From positions 62,001 to 126,000 of the forward strand of contig JAULBX010003555.1 in NCBI GenBank assembly GCA_032358255.1: 64,000 nt of DNA, written 5' to 3'. The translations under genes were made by a program, and so were the position numbers. Below are positions 46,001 to 59,000 of this stretch, in pieces (position 1 is the first letter of the stretch; each line of letters begins with the position of its first letter). Source of the DNA: Heterotrichella gracilis. Its lineage: Eukaryota; Sar; Xanthophyceae; Tribonematales; Xanthonemataceae. The notes beneath the pieces were generated by a model. That model saw only the letters and a program-made list of their open reading frames with translations. It did not search any database and was not told the DNA's origin.

Positions 46001-49000
46001 CCAGCGCATCGTCCCCGCTCCCCCCCTCCCCATTCTCCTCCCCGCCGCGCGCCTCCTCCCCCTCCGCCCCCGCCAACGCCCTCCCGAGCCACGTCATTGG
46101 CCTGCCCTCGGTGGGCAACAGCGCGCGCCACGAGCACTTTGACTCGTTTGCGGCGGCTGTCCAGGCGCCCGCCACGCTGCATGCTGTGCGCGCCCTGATG
46201 GCCCGACTGGACACCAAGCGCAGCCTGCGGGCGGATCCCCAGGAGGACGCCACCTGCAACCTGCTGCTGCGCCGCCTGTTCCCTAAGGTACATTGCATGT
46301 TCCTTGGGGTTTCGGTGTTCTTTTGGGGTTTGGTGGTGTACTCACATCAGGGGTATTGGGTAATAAGCGTAATTGTGACCACTCCGGCAGTATTGGGTGG
46401 CTGTAACTTACATAAATGTGTCAAAGGTAATGGGCATTGAAAATCAGGGGTTCCGCAGTCCCATACCCAATACCCAACCACACGTTGCCTCAGCCACCCG
46501 CCACCACCCACCCCCGCAGGCTCCGCGCAACCGCCCGCTTGAGCGCTACCCGCCCCGCGTGTTGCTGTGCGCCTACATGGCCCTGCGCCACCCAGAGGTG
46601 GTGCTCAGCGGGGGAAGCGGCATGGAGGCTGAGCTGGCGGATGCTGCGGCTGCCATGGTGGCGGCGCTGGAGGCGGTGCTGAGGAACATTGTGGAGCCCG
46701 GGAGTGGGAGGGTGGGGTACAGGTGCGGGTGGGGGGCGGGTGGGGGGCGGGTTGGGACGGGGGGGCGGGTACAGAGGGGGCTGGGTTGGGTTGGGTAGAT
46801 GGGCGTTGTACAAGTTCGGGTGTGTGGCGGGTGGGAGGGGGGATTGGGAGGAGGGTGGAGCTTGGGTCCAGGTTTTGTGTGGTGATGGGGTGGCTTAGTA
46901 CGTGACCATACCTGCCGACATTGCAAAAATCATATGCAGGATGTGATGCCAGGCCCGCCCGCACCCGCCCTTGCAGCATGTGCAATCTGTGTTTAATTAG
47001 CAAAATTTTGTGAAAGGCCGCCACAGTCTGGGCAAAAACCCATCTGTAACCCTGTGCTGACTGAGCCCTCCCCCCTTGCGCAGCACCCCTGTCTCCACCC
47101 CCCACGGCAGCCCCCGTCGCCCCTCCCCCACCTCTACCCTGGCCGCCACCCTCTCCCCCAGCGGCAGCACCGAGTCCCTCCCCTCCTACACCTCCTCCGC
47201 CCCCCCCCCCCCTTCTCCCGCCTCCTGGCCGCCTTTGACCAGGCCTGGGTCACCTACCTCGAGCAGTTTGTGGCCTGGAAGTGCCACGATGCCGCGGGGC
47301 TTGAGGCGGAGCTGATTCGCATGGCGGTGGAGATGGAGTCATCCATGCAGTCCAAGGTGGGGGGCAGCGGGGCGCGCTCGCCCACCCGCGCAAGCGCCGA
47401 CCTGGAGGTGAGAGCCTGGTGGCAACTCTGAAACCCTAGATCCAGAACCCTAAACTAGCTTCAGGGCAAAACCTGCCCTGGGAGATGAGGGTTTGGCAGC
47501 CTTGAGACCCAGAGCTCCAAACATGAAGCCTCGCAAGGGGACTGGAAATACCCGGGCGTTCCTTATGGTGCTGTTCAACCCCTGCGGGCATCCCATTGTG
47601 AGTTGGTTGTTGCCTGTGTTATGGCAGTACACCCAGATATGCTGTTGCTCTTGCACAGCTGGCACCAGCCCAGCTCTTGAACAGCATTAGTGTGATGTGA
47701 GTATTTTTTGCAGTAGGAATTAAATATCTAACAGAATAAATACCCACCTTCTTTCTCCCTGCGCAGGCTGTGGTTGAGCAGGTTGCGCATGACCACCAGC
47801 TGCTCAAGGAGCGCATCCTCAAGCTCACGGGGCCCAAGGGGGTGGCCAGGCTGGAGGCGGCACTGCAGGCGGCCAGGTCGCGCGCAGGTAAGACCAGAGC
47901 CCTGAACCAGCAGGACCTCAATTTGCGCAAGGCCAACATCCATAAATGATGAAAAGCTGTAAACTTGAAAATTATCAAAATGTAACATTTACCGTAACAT
48001 ATACCGGTAAGCGTAAAATTGGTGTGATTAGTGTCAAAGCAGAAATGCCTGGCGCCGCATGTACCAGTGGTGTCTGCTAATGCTCTGGCTGTGTTGCTGT
48101 GGTATGCCCTGCCACTAACTCACAATTGTGTTATGCGCAGAGCCGGCACAGCAGCAGGCCACCCCGCCACCCATGCCGCCACCAGCTGCGGCGCCTGGGG
48201 CCGACAACCGCCAGGGGGGGAATGTGGGCGACGGCCAAGGGGAGGTGGGCAGGGGGGAGAACCTGGCGGTGGTGTGGGAGCTGCTGCACGACGCCAGGTG
48301 GCAGCTGCCTGGGGGGGGCGAGCTGGAGGTGCTGTGGAGGGATGCAAGGGGGGAGACAGATGCGATGAAGGTGCGGGGAGGTCACAAGTGTGGTCGTAGG
48401 CGATTTGGCACAGATAGACCATAGTGGTTGCCATTTGAATTCTGTCTGACCTGAACCTTGCAATACATGCTGGAAATGCACTCAGCCGCCCCCCCACTCC
48501 CTTGCATGATGGTGGTTGACCCAGGGGGTTGATCTTCCCTGGCTGATTTTCTAATCCCCCAGTGAAATCGTGTCCTCCCCGCCCCACCTCACCATCACGA
48601 TACCCCCCTGTAGGCCCCACGCCCCACCCTGGAAGGCATGTCCCCCAAACAGGCCGCCGCCGCCATGCGCCTGCACGTGCGCCGCATAGGGGAGCGCGCC
48701 TTCTGGGACAAGATAGCCGAAACCCTAGCTGAGGGTTCTGCGCCCTCAGCGGCCGCGCAGGCTGCCTCGCTGCTGGCCGATGTGGGTCAGCAGCTGCTTG
48801 AGGCGCTGCCACCTGGCGCTGTGGAGTGGCGGCGCCAGCTGGAGCCCTGGTTGGATGTGGCGGGCATGCGGGAGATGCTGCTGGCCACGCAGGTGGGTGA
48901 TGAGGGTGGTGGGGTGGGCTAATGGCTTTGGTTGTTTGTCATTGAAATGAGGTTGACTCAACGTGGGTGCTCCAACAAGACGTCCATGGGTTTAAGGGTG

Positions 49001-50724
49001 GGAATCGCAAACAGTATGACCCAGTGCTGGAGCTTGGAAAATCTACAGGTGGTGGTGAAAAATGCATGCATGCCACCCAGCTCCTCACACAGCTGCTGAC
49101 CACCACTTTGTCCCTGCAGGGTCCCCAGTTGCTCAGTGTTAACACCCCCTTCCTCCTCTCCACGCTGGAATCCACCGCCTCCCTGCTGCGCGAGTTTGGT
49201 GCACCCGCAAGGGAGGCAGTGGCGATTGAGGCGCTGGGGGAGGTGCGGGTGCGCATCGCGGCAGCAACAGCAGGTAAGCTTCTCTTTTAGGGGTGGTGGC
49301 AATTCTGTTTCTCTATATCCTGCATGTAGGGCGCATGTTGCTTGTTGCATTCACAGGATCAGGAGTGGTATTTGCGTTGTTGTGTTGCTCCTGCTTAGCT
49401 GTTAGTCCATATTTTTTTAATTTTTTGTATTAATTTATGTTAATGTGCCACCGCAGCCGCTGACCGGCGCCAAGTGGCGAGTGCCATCACTGGGGCGCTG
49501 GCGCTGCTGCACATCCAGCTCAAGATGCTCAAGCTGGATGCGGCAAACGCAAGGCTGAGGGCACTGGCGCGCTCCCTCCGGGGCGGCGCAGGGATCAGGT
49601 ACTGGGGGGGAATACTTCATAAATGTTTCTAGCGTTTTTGAATAGGTTGTTGGGGTCTGCTGAATTTAGAGCATGCTGTATACAGCGCAATCCTTGTAAC
49701 CTGCTAAAAACACAATGCTGTGGTACTTTGGCTTGCCCTGCGATTCACTACCACCCCTCCAATATAGTAACATGGTTTTACCTGATCCAGGTATGCACAA
49801 GGCAAGCTGCTGGATGCCTGGGGCCTCACCGCCTCCTCGGGCGCACAGCAGGCAGCCGCCGCCCTGCCCCGCACCCGCGCATGGCTGGCCCTGGCATCAG
49901 GCGCAGCAGCCCCACTGGACCACCTCATACAGCCTGCGCCACTTGGCGGCGCCTCGGCAGCGCCATGTCAGCAGCTGCCCTCAGCCATGGCCGCTGGCGT
50001 GAAGCCACCTGTCGCGCGCTCCTTGGCCGCGCAATTTGGCGAGGAGGCGCCACCTGGCGGGCTGGCGCTGGTCCCCGGCCTGGCGCCGACACCCGTCAAG
50101 AGCTGGCGGGGGCTGGTGAGGATTGGCCTGGCGCAGCTGGTGTCGGGTGAGTCAGCGGTGCAGGCGGGAAGTGGCCCGGAGCTGTTTGACCTGGACCTGG
50201 TTCGCCTGCACGCGCTCCAGAACGAGTTTCAGCAGCTGCTGGTGGCCAGCGTGTGCCTGGCGCTGGCCAACGAGACCCTGGCGCAGCATGGGGCGGCGGC
50301 CCACCAAGGCGCGGTGGCGGCGGCGCTGAAGGCGCGCCTCGGGGCGCTGATGGCGGACGAGGGCGTGAAGCTTCCCGACATTGCCGCTGAGGTGGCGGCG
50401 CAGGTGGGCGCCCATGTGGGCGAGGATGGGGTTCCTGCCAGGCAGCTGCAGGCGACGTTGGAGGGGGCGCTGAAGAGCAGCCTCTCCCGTTCCAGCCCCG
50501 TGCTGCGGGCCATGGTGGCGGGCATGACGCAGGCGATGAGCGTGCACATGCTAATGGCGGCGCCAGCTCAGCGCCAGCTGGCGGATGCCATGCTGGCGCG
50601 GTGCGGGTGCGGGGCGGTGGCGGGAGGGGTAGCCGGCATTGCGGGCCGCCTGGGGCAGGTGGCGGCGGTGGCAGAAGCAGTTGCTGGGGGCGTGGTGAGC
50701 GTGTTGTGCGCAGATCTGCTGTAG
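43001..50724 (+). CDS. T-complex protein 11 (TCP11) family protein
   Basis: Fifteen exons (43001-43195, 43415-43516, 43802-43891, 44498-44716, 44987-45193, 45475-45645, 45979-46287, 46520-46722, 47084-47407, 47767-47887, 48141-48370, 48614-48892, 49120-49273, 49457-49598, 49791-50724) give about 1226 residues. The N-terminal 330 residues are Arg/Ala-rich coiled coil (LAAKILRQLAAAERRRQALR). The TCP11 domain follows from about residue 400 to the end: LLRRLFPK, YPPRVLLCAYMALRHPEVVL, FDQAWVTYLEQFVAWKCHD, NLAVVWELLHDARWQLP and the long last exon. This layout matches plant TCP11-like proteins; their molecular role is not settled. In exon 9 the frame slips by one base inside a run of about 13 C near 47200, best explained as a homopolymer error. 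Exons 7 and 9 carry disordered Pro/Ser-rich insertions. Confidence 0.85.
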
Positions 50725-51820
50725 ACTTTATCGGGTTGGGTTGGGGTGTGAGTCTGGCAGGGGCTGGAGCGACAGGCCAGTATTTTATGTGCCTCGTGAG
50801 ACAGATCTGTGTGGATATAGTGTGGGGCAGTGTTCCATACATAACAGGAGCTGTTGTTTGCTGTGTGGGTTGTTTGCGCGTGGGGTATGTCTTTGAGTCA
50901 AACACTTGTCGGAAGTGTTTGCTGTACCGTCGGGTGAGCAGTGTGTAGAATGATTATCATAGCTTGTCCACAGTATGTCCTTGTGCGTAGTTCGCTAAAA
51001 GGTAATCGTTTCCAAATTTGTATCATAGTGCTAGCTCGAGCTGGATTCAAGTTGTTTTAGCAGTTGAGTTACCCGTTCCCGTTCCCGTGACGTCTGTACA
51101 CAGTGTAATGAGATGAGTGCTGTGATCCGAGAAGTGCTGTGACAGTCTTCATACGTTGAATATGAATATTAGCATCCAGCTTCAAAATGATTCTTATGTT
51201 GATCATGATGCATCTTGTAGTTCAAGACAGTCTGGGCACTTTTAGGTTGTGGTTCCCTGTGCCTGGTTTGTATGTGTTTGGCTTGCTGATTTAAAAGGAA
51301 GCCATACTGCTTCGGAATCCTTTACCTGTAATGTTAACATTAAAATACAAACGATGTTTAACAATGGTGTCACATTGTCACTCTGGATCAAATCACTGAT
51401 GATTTGATCTCCGGGTCCCGGAGCTACCCCAGCCCAGCCTGAAGGGTATCATAAATTGCAAATAAGCTCCGGCGGTGACACACTGTGCGGCATGGTATCT
51501 TGAGTTGAAACTGAGTAAACCAAAGTGAAATCCGGCCCCGATATAGGTCCAATAAATCCAGGATTGCAATACCCGGGGGCCCATCATGCCACAACGTCAT
51601 TGCCGAGCCCAAAGCATAAACAAACATGCCCTGAGGATTACGGGGGAAAATGTGCTTTCTATTCCCATGCACGGGGATGGCCATTGCCGTGTACGCATTT
51701 ACCAGCTCGCGGCACTCTAGGGCCAGGTATGTACAGGCTGTTTTACAGCAGTACGTACACCCCCACAAACAAATAAAGAGGCATTCCCAGCCGTCGTCCC
51801 ACACCCACAGCACCGATCGC
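50725..51820. other. Convergent spacer between TCP11 and the RING gene
   Basis: Both 3' UTRs lie here. TGTAA at about 51113 is a possible polyadenylation signal for the plus-strand gene. No coding or RNA feature was recognised. Confidence 0.5.
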
Positions 51821-54800
51821 TCACTCCCTGCCGCTCTGCACCCGCGCCCGCCTACCCAGCCGCGCAGCCAAAGGCGGCGGCTCAAAGTCGCTGTCCATAT
51901 CAGACACCAGGTCCACTTCCACCCCTGGGCTACCCTCCCCGCCCCCGCCCCTGCGCGCGTCCCGCCCAGGGTGCGGCGTGGCCGCGCTGGCCGCCGATGC
52001 GGCATGCCGCGCCGCAGCCGCAGCAGACGGCATCGGTGCCGCGGCCGCGCCGTGTGCATCCGCGCCAGGCGGTGCACGCCTGAGGTGTCGAGTGGCCTCC
52101 TGCGCCTGGGCCTCTGTGGCTGGCATGCTGTGGGGCGCCTGGCCCACCCTGGGGTTCCCGCCCCCTCGGCTGCGCCTGGCGGTCTGGCGCTGGCCTGACC
52201 TGGTAGCTGGAACTGGCGCCTGGTACCTCAAGTGCTCATGCTCCTCCACCCACGCCCGCCTCGCGGCCTGATTGGGCCCCAATCGGCTGCTGCGGGCTGT
52301 AGGGCGGGATGCGGATGGCTGGTCGGCAGGGTGTGCGGGCTGGTGGTTGGACACATCTGGTGGCTGCCGTTCAGATGTGGGGCGTGGTCGCGCGCGGCCG
52401 TGGCGTGCTGTCTGGCGGTTGGCTCGCTGGGCTGGCCCGCTGATGCTCTCCTGCTCATTGAGGACTCCCTGAAACAGCTGCAGGTGAGTGCTCTGGGTCA
52501 GCAAACCACAATGCAACAGTTGCAGTGAAGGCGGAACTGTGATGATAGGCTCGACCCTGTCTCCCAGGATTCTGTGAAATTCATGACAATTACAATTGCA
52601 GGGAAGGCTTCCAGCCAAACACCGACTTGACACCATTCCGCGAGAACATAATGGATGTTTCATTATCATTATTAAGGTACCACAACGATATGGCAAAAAG
52701 CCAGTGTTCGTTCAAGAAACTGCTTCATCAGACACATGCAGCACGCTTTGGTATCATCAAACGAGAGCATGCTTACCTGGCTAGCAGCCACAAAGGGGTT
52801 GCCTATCCGCGGCAACCCTCTGCCTGCTCCACCCTGCGCCACCTGACCGGCGGCCCTGCATCACACAAATGCTGCCCTGAAAACACCTCACGCTACAGGG
52901 CACACCAACCCTTGCAGCCCCAGAAGCACAGCCACTCAAGATAAACATTTTTTCAATAATAAAAAGTACACAATAGGTTAGAAATAAAGCAAGAATAAAA
53001 GGGGTAAGGACTGATGTGCATGTCTCATACCACAGCCCATGCACCCTACCTTGTCTGGCGGGTGCGAGCCTGCTGGCGCTCTGAATCCTCCGCCATTGCG
53101 CGCATGAGCTGGGACACCCTGTCATTGCCCTCGCCCTCATCAATCTGTTCTCCAGCGGGCGCCTCCTCATGCGATGCGGCGTCATCCAGCAAGCCCTGCA
53201 GCTCCTCCTCCAGGGTGGGGATGCTGCGCCACAGGGACCAGGATGGAGATGAGTGCCAACATGCACATGGCAGTTGCAATTTGAATGATAGCGTTTGGCT
53301 CTAATAACTGTCGTTTATCATTATTCACCTAAATTTTCTTGTGTTTCAACAGCTGCTATGTACGCAAAGCCTAGAGCCATCTAATTTAATGCTATAGAAA
53401 TAAAAAGAACCGCACTCTAGTTGACCTCGTCATGCTGTTCTTCCCATGGACATTCTTGCAGCGCAAACCCACTGCATATGGATGCAACCACCCCACCTGT
53501 CGCTGACCACAAACGAGCTCTCATAGCTGTCATTGTCCGACTCCGGCGCATCACTGGTCTCAGACACATCCTCCTCCTGGGCATCAGGAATGTCCTCCTC
53601 ATTATCAGACAGCATGGGCTGCTCATGCATGCGGGCACGCCACTGTTCCCCAGCCATCATCCCAGGGATGGGATTTTCCACCCTGCGGTGCAGGTCCTCA
53701 TCAGGTAGGGCGCGCGCCGACGCCCTGCTCAGCATGCGTGGCCCCGCCAGCTCATCTGCACCCATGTTTGCGTGCTGCAGCATCTGGCGGATGGCGTTGG
53801 CCTCCGCGCCCTGCCCCTCCACATGGTAGCGGGCTGCAGGGCGGCCGCCCTGGGCGGGCGCTGCGCGGCTGCTGGCACGGATGAGGATGGCTGGTTGGCT
53901 GGAGGAAACAGCCACGTGCCTGTCCAAGGGATTTTGGTTCACAAATCTGCAATGTTGCAACTGATCAAAATTTCTTTGTTGATATATATTCTGCCAACAT
54001 TGTATTCTATTAATCCACCGTGATGATGACGTGCTCAGATGATGAGCCTTTTACTTTTGTACGTTTACTTTTGAATGAAATTACAGGACAAAGGGTGCCC
54101 TTGATAGCCTCAACCAGTGCTCATGAGTTGACCAATATTGTGCAGCCATGCGTGTTGACGCCATGCTGTCATACCGTGGTGGGTTGAAAGCTGCATTGGG
54201 AGCCGTGGGTTCGTTGGGCCGTCGGATGTTGTACAAGACATACTGCCTGGCTCTCGGGTCTGCCCTGGTGGGGCCTTGTTGCTGCTGCTGCTGCTGAGTC
54301 ACAACATCTGCTGGGCTCTGCGTGACATCGCTCCCTGCTGTGTCCTTAGGAAACAGCAACTTGATGGTGTTCCAGAGCACTGTGTTGACCTTGATGGAGA
54401 CTCCTGTGGGGCAAGCAAAGGGTTTGGTGGGTAGCCTATGAAAAGGAAGGACAGGAAGAAATTAGTGTTCTGCAGAACAGGGTCACATGAAACTTTGTGC
54501 CATATACCGGCCATATTTCCCACACGGGTGGGATGGCGCTAGGCTAGACAACCCCTCACCTGGTGCCACAACCTGCCTGCATTTTGGACACTTGGCTTCT
54601 CGTTCATAGGAGACCACCTGGCGTAGGCATCCCCGGCAAAAGTTGTGGCCGCAAGGGATGGTGCAAGGTCTTGTGCAGATCTCCAGACAGATTGAGCACG
54701 TCAGCTCTTCCCGCAGCTCAGCAATACACGCCAACCTGCAGAAACAGGACAGGATAAGATATACTTGGACCATGTTGGTGGGTCAGCAGTGGGATGCGTG

Positions 54801-55253
54801 CCATATCACACACTGCAACGAACATGGCACCCACTTGGATGGCGTAGCTTTGGCAGGAACGGGTGGTTGGTTTTCCTTCAGGTCCTCGGCTGTTTTCCTG
54901 TGCTGCTTGGGCCTGCATGAAAAGAGGCGTTGACTCAGTAGTGCTTTGGTGTTAGCTGGCTGCCTTGCTGCAAGGTAACGGCACTGTTCTCAACCTTATG
55001 GCGGTGCCTGGAGTTCTGTTTTGCATCAAGCGCTTCCTTAGAGGGACCACATCGCTGGTGGAGCAAGTAGCCTCCAAGCAGTCAGCCAGGTCATTGATGT
55101 CATCCTCGTAATCACGGGGTCCAAGAGATGACCCTGTTCGTGGGACATATGCATACTTTACTACAGTGCTTAGAAGACTGTGCCCTTGCAGAAGTACTTT
55201 CTTAATAAAGCTGAATTACCTCGTCTGTTCTGCGGAGTCCGGGCGTCCTCCAT
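51821..55253 (-). CDS. RING-HC finger protein, probable E3 ubiquitin ligase
   Basis: Nine exons, transcript order: 55253-55220, 55133-54995, 54912-54835, 54735-54560, 54403-54175, 53946-53497, 53223-53050, 52855-52777, 52477-51821; all phases agree and give 671 residues. A C3HC4 RING at about residues 95-140 shows all zinc ligands: CSICLEICTRPCTIPCGHNF, then CRGCL and CPKCRQ. An adjacent helix KVNTVLWNTIKLLFPKD resembles the region after the RING in UHRF/ORTHRUS-type ligases, but no SRA or PHD domain is present. The remaining 450 residues are disordered: a Q run, acidic blocks (MLSDNEEDIPDAQEEDVSET), and an Ala/Arg-rich tail ending DLVSDMDSDFEPPPLAARLG. Substrate and location unknown. Confidence 0.87.
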
Positions 55254-56278
55254 GATTTCACCAGGGTCAAACTGGCGTTGACCAAGTCGCAGCGGGCTGT
55301 GGCCGCTGGTGAAACGAACAGGGGTATTGCGTCTATCCTTTTGCCTTCTGAAAGGTGCTCTGCTGCAAACTGATTGCACTGGGTCAACCCGCTGGTGCTA
55401 TCTCCCGTAGTGTCACTGGCCACACTGGCCAAGGCATGCAAACGTGTACACTCGGACTAGGACGCCTATTGTCACGGTGAAGCCAAATCTGTTAGCCAAG
55501 TACGTCTACTATTAAGCGGCCGCTCTGACAAGTCTGCTTCAAAAGGGCGTTTGTTGCCAACAATCATCGGCCTCCCCTTCAATCACGCTGTAATATCCTC
55601 CCCAACTAAAACCCTACGCATTTCCACAATATAGCATTTCCATCGCAGACAGCCTGTATTATATATCGACGTTACAGGGGCAGCGTCTTGAACAGTCTGA
55701 CAGTTGTACAGTGCCTTGCTGCCCTACACTGGTCGGACCCAAACCGCCGGCAGTGTTCAGGCCATTTCAGGCCATTTGCTTTGCAACGGAAACGCTATTA
55801 AACACCAAGCCCACAGGTGCCCGCAAACTTCACATACAGGTCAGTTCTTATCTTCCTAGTGTACACACAACCCCCTGATTGACAAACTTCTACAGTGCAA
55901 CAACAGGTGCAACTTTGCTTGATACCTCATGAACTTGAAAAATAAGAAATAAATTGCCCAACAAAACCTCATCAAAAGCCGCTCAAAGCATTTGTGGGTC
56001 ACTGGAGTGCACCAGTGGGTTGATAAATCCATTCTCAATGGTGGTAAGAATCAGCTTATAGATAGACACCACGGTCCAACCTTCTTATTCAATACCGCAA
56101 AACCCCGCACCCCAATCCCACTTTGTGAACGGATACTCCAGCCACTCTTGATTGTGACCACGATACTTTCCCCCAAGATTGGCACTAACTGGTGAGCCAA
56201 AGGCTAGGTAGCCAGTGTGCGATTTGAGATCAGTGCTCCAGAGGATACCATTACCGACCATCCAACAGTCGTGGTTGC
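55254..56278. other. Intergenic region
   Basis: About 1 kb between the RING gene start and the 3' end of the plastid membrane-protein gene, both on the minus strand. It should hold the RING gene promoter. No gene or repeat was recognised. Confidence 0.5.
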
Positions 56279-58131
56279 CTACTGGAGCGGGATCATGGGG
56301 TCGACAGTGCCATCATTGAGGAGATCGTAGGGATCTATGTACTTGGGCATTTCTGTGACGGGTGTTCCTCGGTGAATGAACATCTCCCCTTGGAACTGCA
56401 CCGCAGGGGAGGCATATATTGTATAGCTCATGGCAATGGCTGCATGATTGTTTGGTGATAGTCAGTTGCCATGAAAGTCCATACTCCATACGCCAGAAAA
56501 GATCCTCACAAAACATGACGCTTCCCCATGATGCAGGCACTGATAAGTAGATAAGAAAGAGAACAAGAAAAGAATAATAAGCAGATAACTGGAAACTTTT
56601 GAGCGCCGCGCATCCCCGATTTTGCTGGATGATCACTCGCAGCAACAGTGTGCTTGCATGTCACCCCCTGGCGGGAACCCCAGGCTGAGTGGTGTACTCA
56701 ATTTGACACTCACAGCCAATCATTCCAATCAACAAGCACCAGGCATGCAATCATTACGCACCAAGTAAATGCCAGCTGTAAGGATTCCCACGGCGGCGAT
56801 GATCGGCAAGAATGCCAGGAAAAAAGTACCGCCAAGCTTGACCAGCTCAGTGGCGCGAGGAATAAGCCCCTGCATTGTCAGCAGTGCATGAGCGATTGAT
56901 GCATGCGTCCCATGGCACTGGCAAGGTTCCGCAATGCTACATCAATTCACGCCCAAGGTAGATTTAGGCGCCACTAAAACAAGTGTGGACATGCAAAATT
57001 AAGCCAATCCAAAGGGCTTTTATCCACGCTGGTTCACCCACCTCCAGACCCTCGTTCACCATCGCCCGTGACCTCTGAAATTGGTCATCCCGCATCTGGG
57101 CTGGGAACTCTGGCCTGGCCTCTGTGCGGGTACCGCTGCTGGCACGCTCCCCCTCCTCGTTTCCCGCTGCACCGATCAGCATTCAGCTTGATGAGCATGC
57201 CACATTGTTGTGTAACCAATGCATGAAATCAATGCAGCTGGTTGCATAACCTTGCAGATCACAACGGCAATGCAAGGCCTGGTGGTGGCCCATGGCATAA
57301 ACAAGCACGGCGCTTGGCAGTCAGATGGCTCTCCCTGAATCTTTATTGCCAGAAATCTGGCTCGGCAAAAGTAAAATACAGCAGTGTTTGTAATGCACCA
57401 TATGCACCTCCTTACCTTTTCCAGCACCCGGCTGAATACCCCTGCGCCGCAGCTCCTTCTGGAACAGTGACTCAGTGGTGTCGTCGCCTGCCCAACAACA
57501 CAGTTGTCACAAGATGCTAGCACTTTGCCTACACAGGCTTGAAAAAGCAAAAGCAAATTCTGCAGTGCATGGTTAAGGCGGGCAGCTGTATGTAGAACCC
57601 AGCTGGAGTGGCGTCAAAACCAATTGAATGCATGGACATGTGGATAAAAAAATATAAACTGTTCTGGCTTGGAGGTTGAAACTGGACGCCTTGAACTACC
57701 AGCTGCCCAAGAAAAGAGTAGCCGTTCAAAGCGTGTGCCCAGAGCAAATAAAAGGGTCACAGACCCTCCACACCACACGATTCTAGTGAACTGAAAAAGA
57801 TGCACTGGATCTGGCTTACGGTTGAAGCCCGTCACGAACCAAACCTAAGCAAGCCGTTAGGTTAACCGAGGTGGGCACTGCTTCATTGTATTGCCCAGGT
57901 AGAGTTGTTGCACTGCCTTTGAAAATTTTGCAGGGGTTTTAGATTTTGAGACGCAAAGGTGAGCCTAGTCTTACCTTTGTTTTCCGGCTCCGAAGAAGCG
58001 CGAACAGTGAGCCTGTGCAACCTCTTTGCGTGATTGGACGTTAGCACGCGACAAGTTGAAGGCGACAGGCATCTGGTGCTTGTCTGCCCAGGTCTCGCAT
58101 GAAGCTGGGCATGCATGCATATACCTGCCAT
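56279..58131 (-). CDS. Predicted plastid single-pass membrane protein, function unknown
   Basis: Supported exons in transcript order: 58131-57975, 57487-57416, 57166-57042, 56869-56762 and the last, 56439-56279. The start encodes a transit-peptide-like leader rich in S, T, R and H with a plausible cleavage near LTVRASSEPE. Then come SLFQKELRRRGIQPGAGK, an acidic/charged linker, MVNEGLEGLIPRATELVKLG, and one strong membrane helix (FFLAFLPIIAAVGILTAGIY). The last exon reads YTIYASPAVQFQGEMFIHRG and ends YDLLNDGTVDPMIPLQ. Phase shows one exon of length 3n+1 is missing between 56762 and 56439; candidate acceptors lie near 56540, but I could not settle it. Looks like a photosynthetic-lineage protein of thylakoid or envelope; this is inference. 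Confidence 0.65.
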
Positions 58132-59000
58132 GTTGCACACTCGTGACTGATACGCTCTATGTGCTAGACCTGCGTTGGACCCAATGCGATTGTAGCCACG
58201 TAGCAAGCCGCTGGTGTCCGTTGAAGCAAGGTGGTACTTTATTTAGTGGTTTGAATTTTGATCGATCTAGGGCGCAACCTGGCAATATCTAAACCATGTA
58301 CGGTGGCTTCCAAAGCACTGAGCGACAGGCAGTACGTATGTTTGCTTGGTCGTATGCGTGACTGCTATCCGAGTGACAAAGAAGTACAGGTTGCGTTCAC
58401 AGCCTCGTCAGCCCCCTGTTGGCAGGAACTGGTAACCCTTAGGGTTTCCACATTTCCCTGTGGGCGCCCCTTGAATTTTGACGTAACTCCAACGGGCAGG
58501 ACAGCGCACTGTCGAATGACCGAGGGTAGAGACAGGACCAGCCAGGATCCAGGTTGGTGAGGGGTTGTATACAGACAATTATACGGTGTGGGCAGCACGC
58601 ATATGAAGAATACACCACGTGGTGCACCCAATTGGTTTGCAACCAGCCTTTTTTCAACAAGCTAATATGCACCGTTTAGAAGGCACCATGACGACACAAC
58701 CAAATGAAATACGCACCGCTGTGTAATAAGTAAATCCTGGTCCTACATACCAGGCTTGAATAAAAGCCTTTATTCTGTTGTCTACATTGAGGGATGCAGC
58801 TCCAGTCAGGCATGATGTTTGACAACGGCTTGGCACGGCAGCCACTACACTCTTCCCCACAGACAAGAATTACTTCAACCTGCCACTGCAACTGTCACAA
58901 TGCTGGCAACGGCTAACCAAGTCCCAACAGTGCATCCCAGTCAGTCACGCCAAACAGTCCCATATAGTAGCCACTCAGAAGGCGCTCCGCTGGCCACCGC
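58132..59000. other. Intergenic region
   Basis: About 870 bases between two minus-strand genes; it should contain the promoter of the plastid membrane-protein gene. No coding, RNA or repeat feature was recognised apart from a TGCATGCA palindrome near 58107, at the exon border. Confidence 0.45.

Noticed and set aside
57810-57860. Micro-exon reading GLVRDGLQP in the plastid membrane-protein gene
   Set aside because: Its 25-base length breaks the phase with the next exon, while exon 1 joins exon 2 directly in frame.
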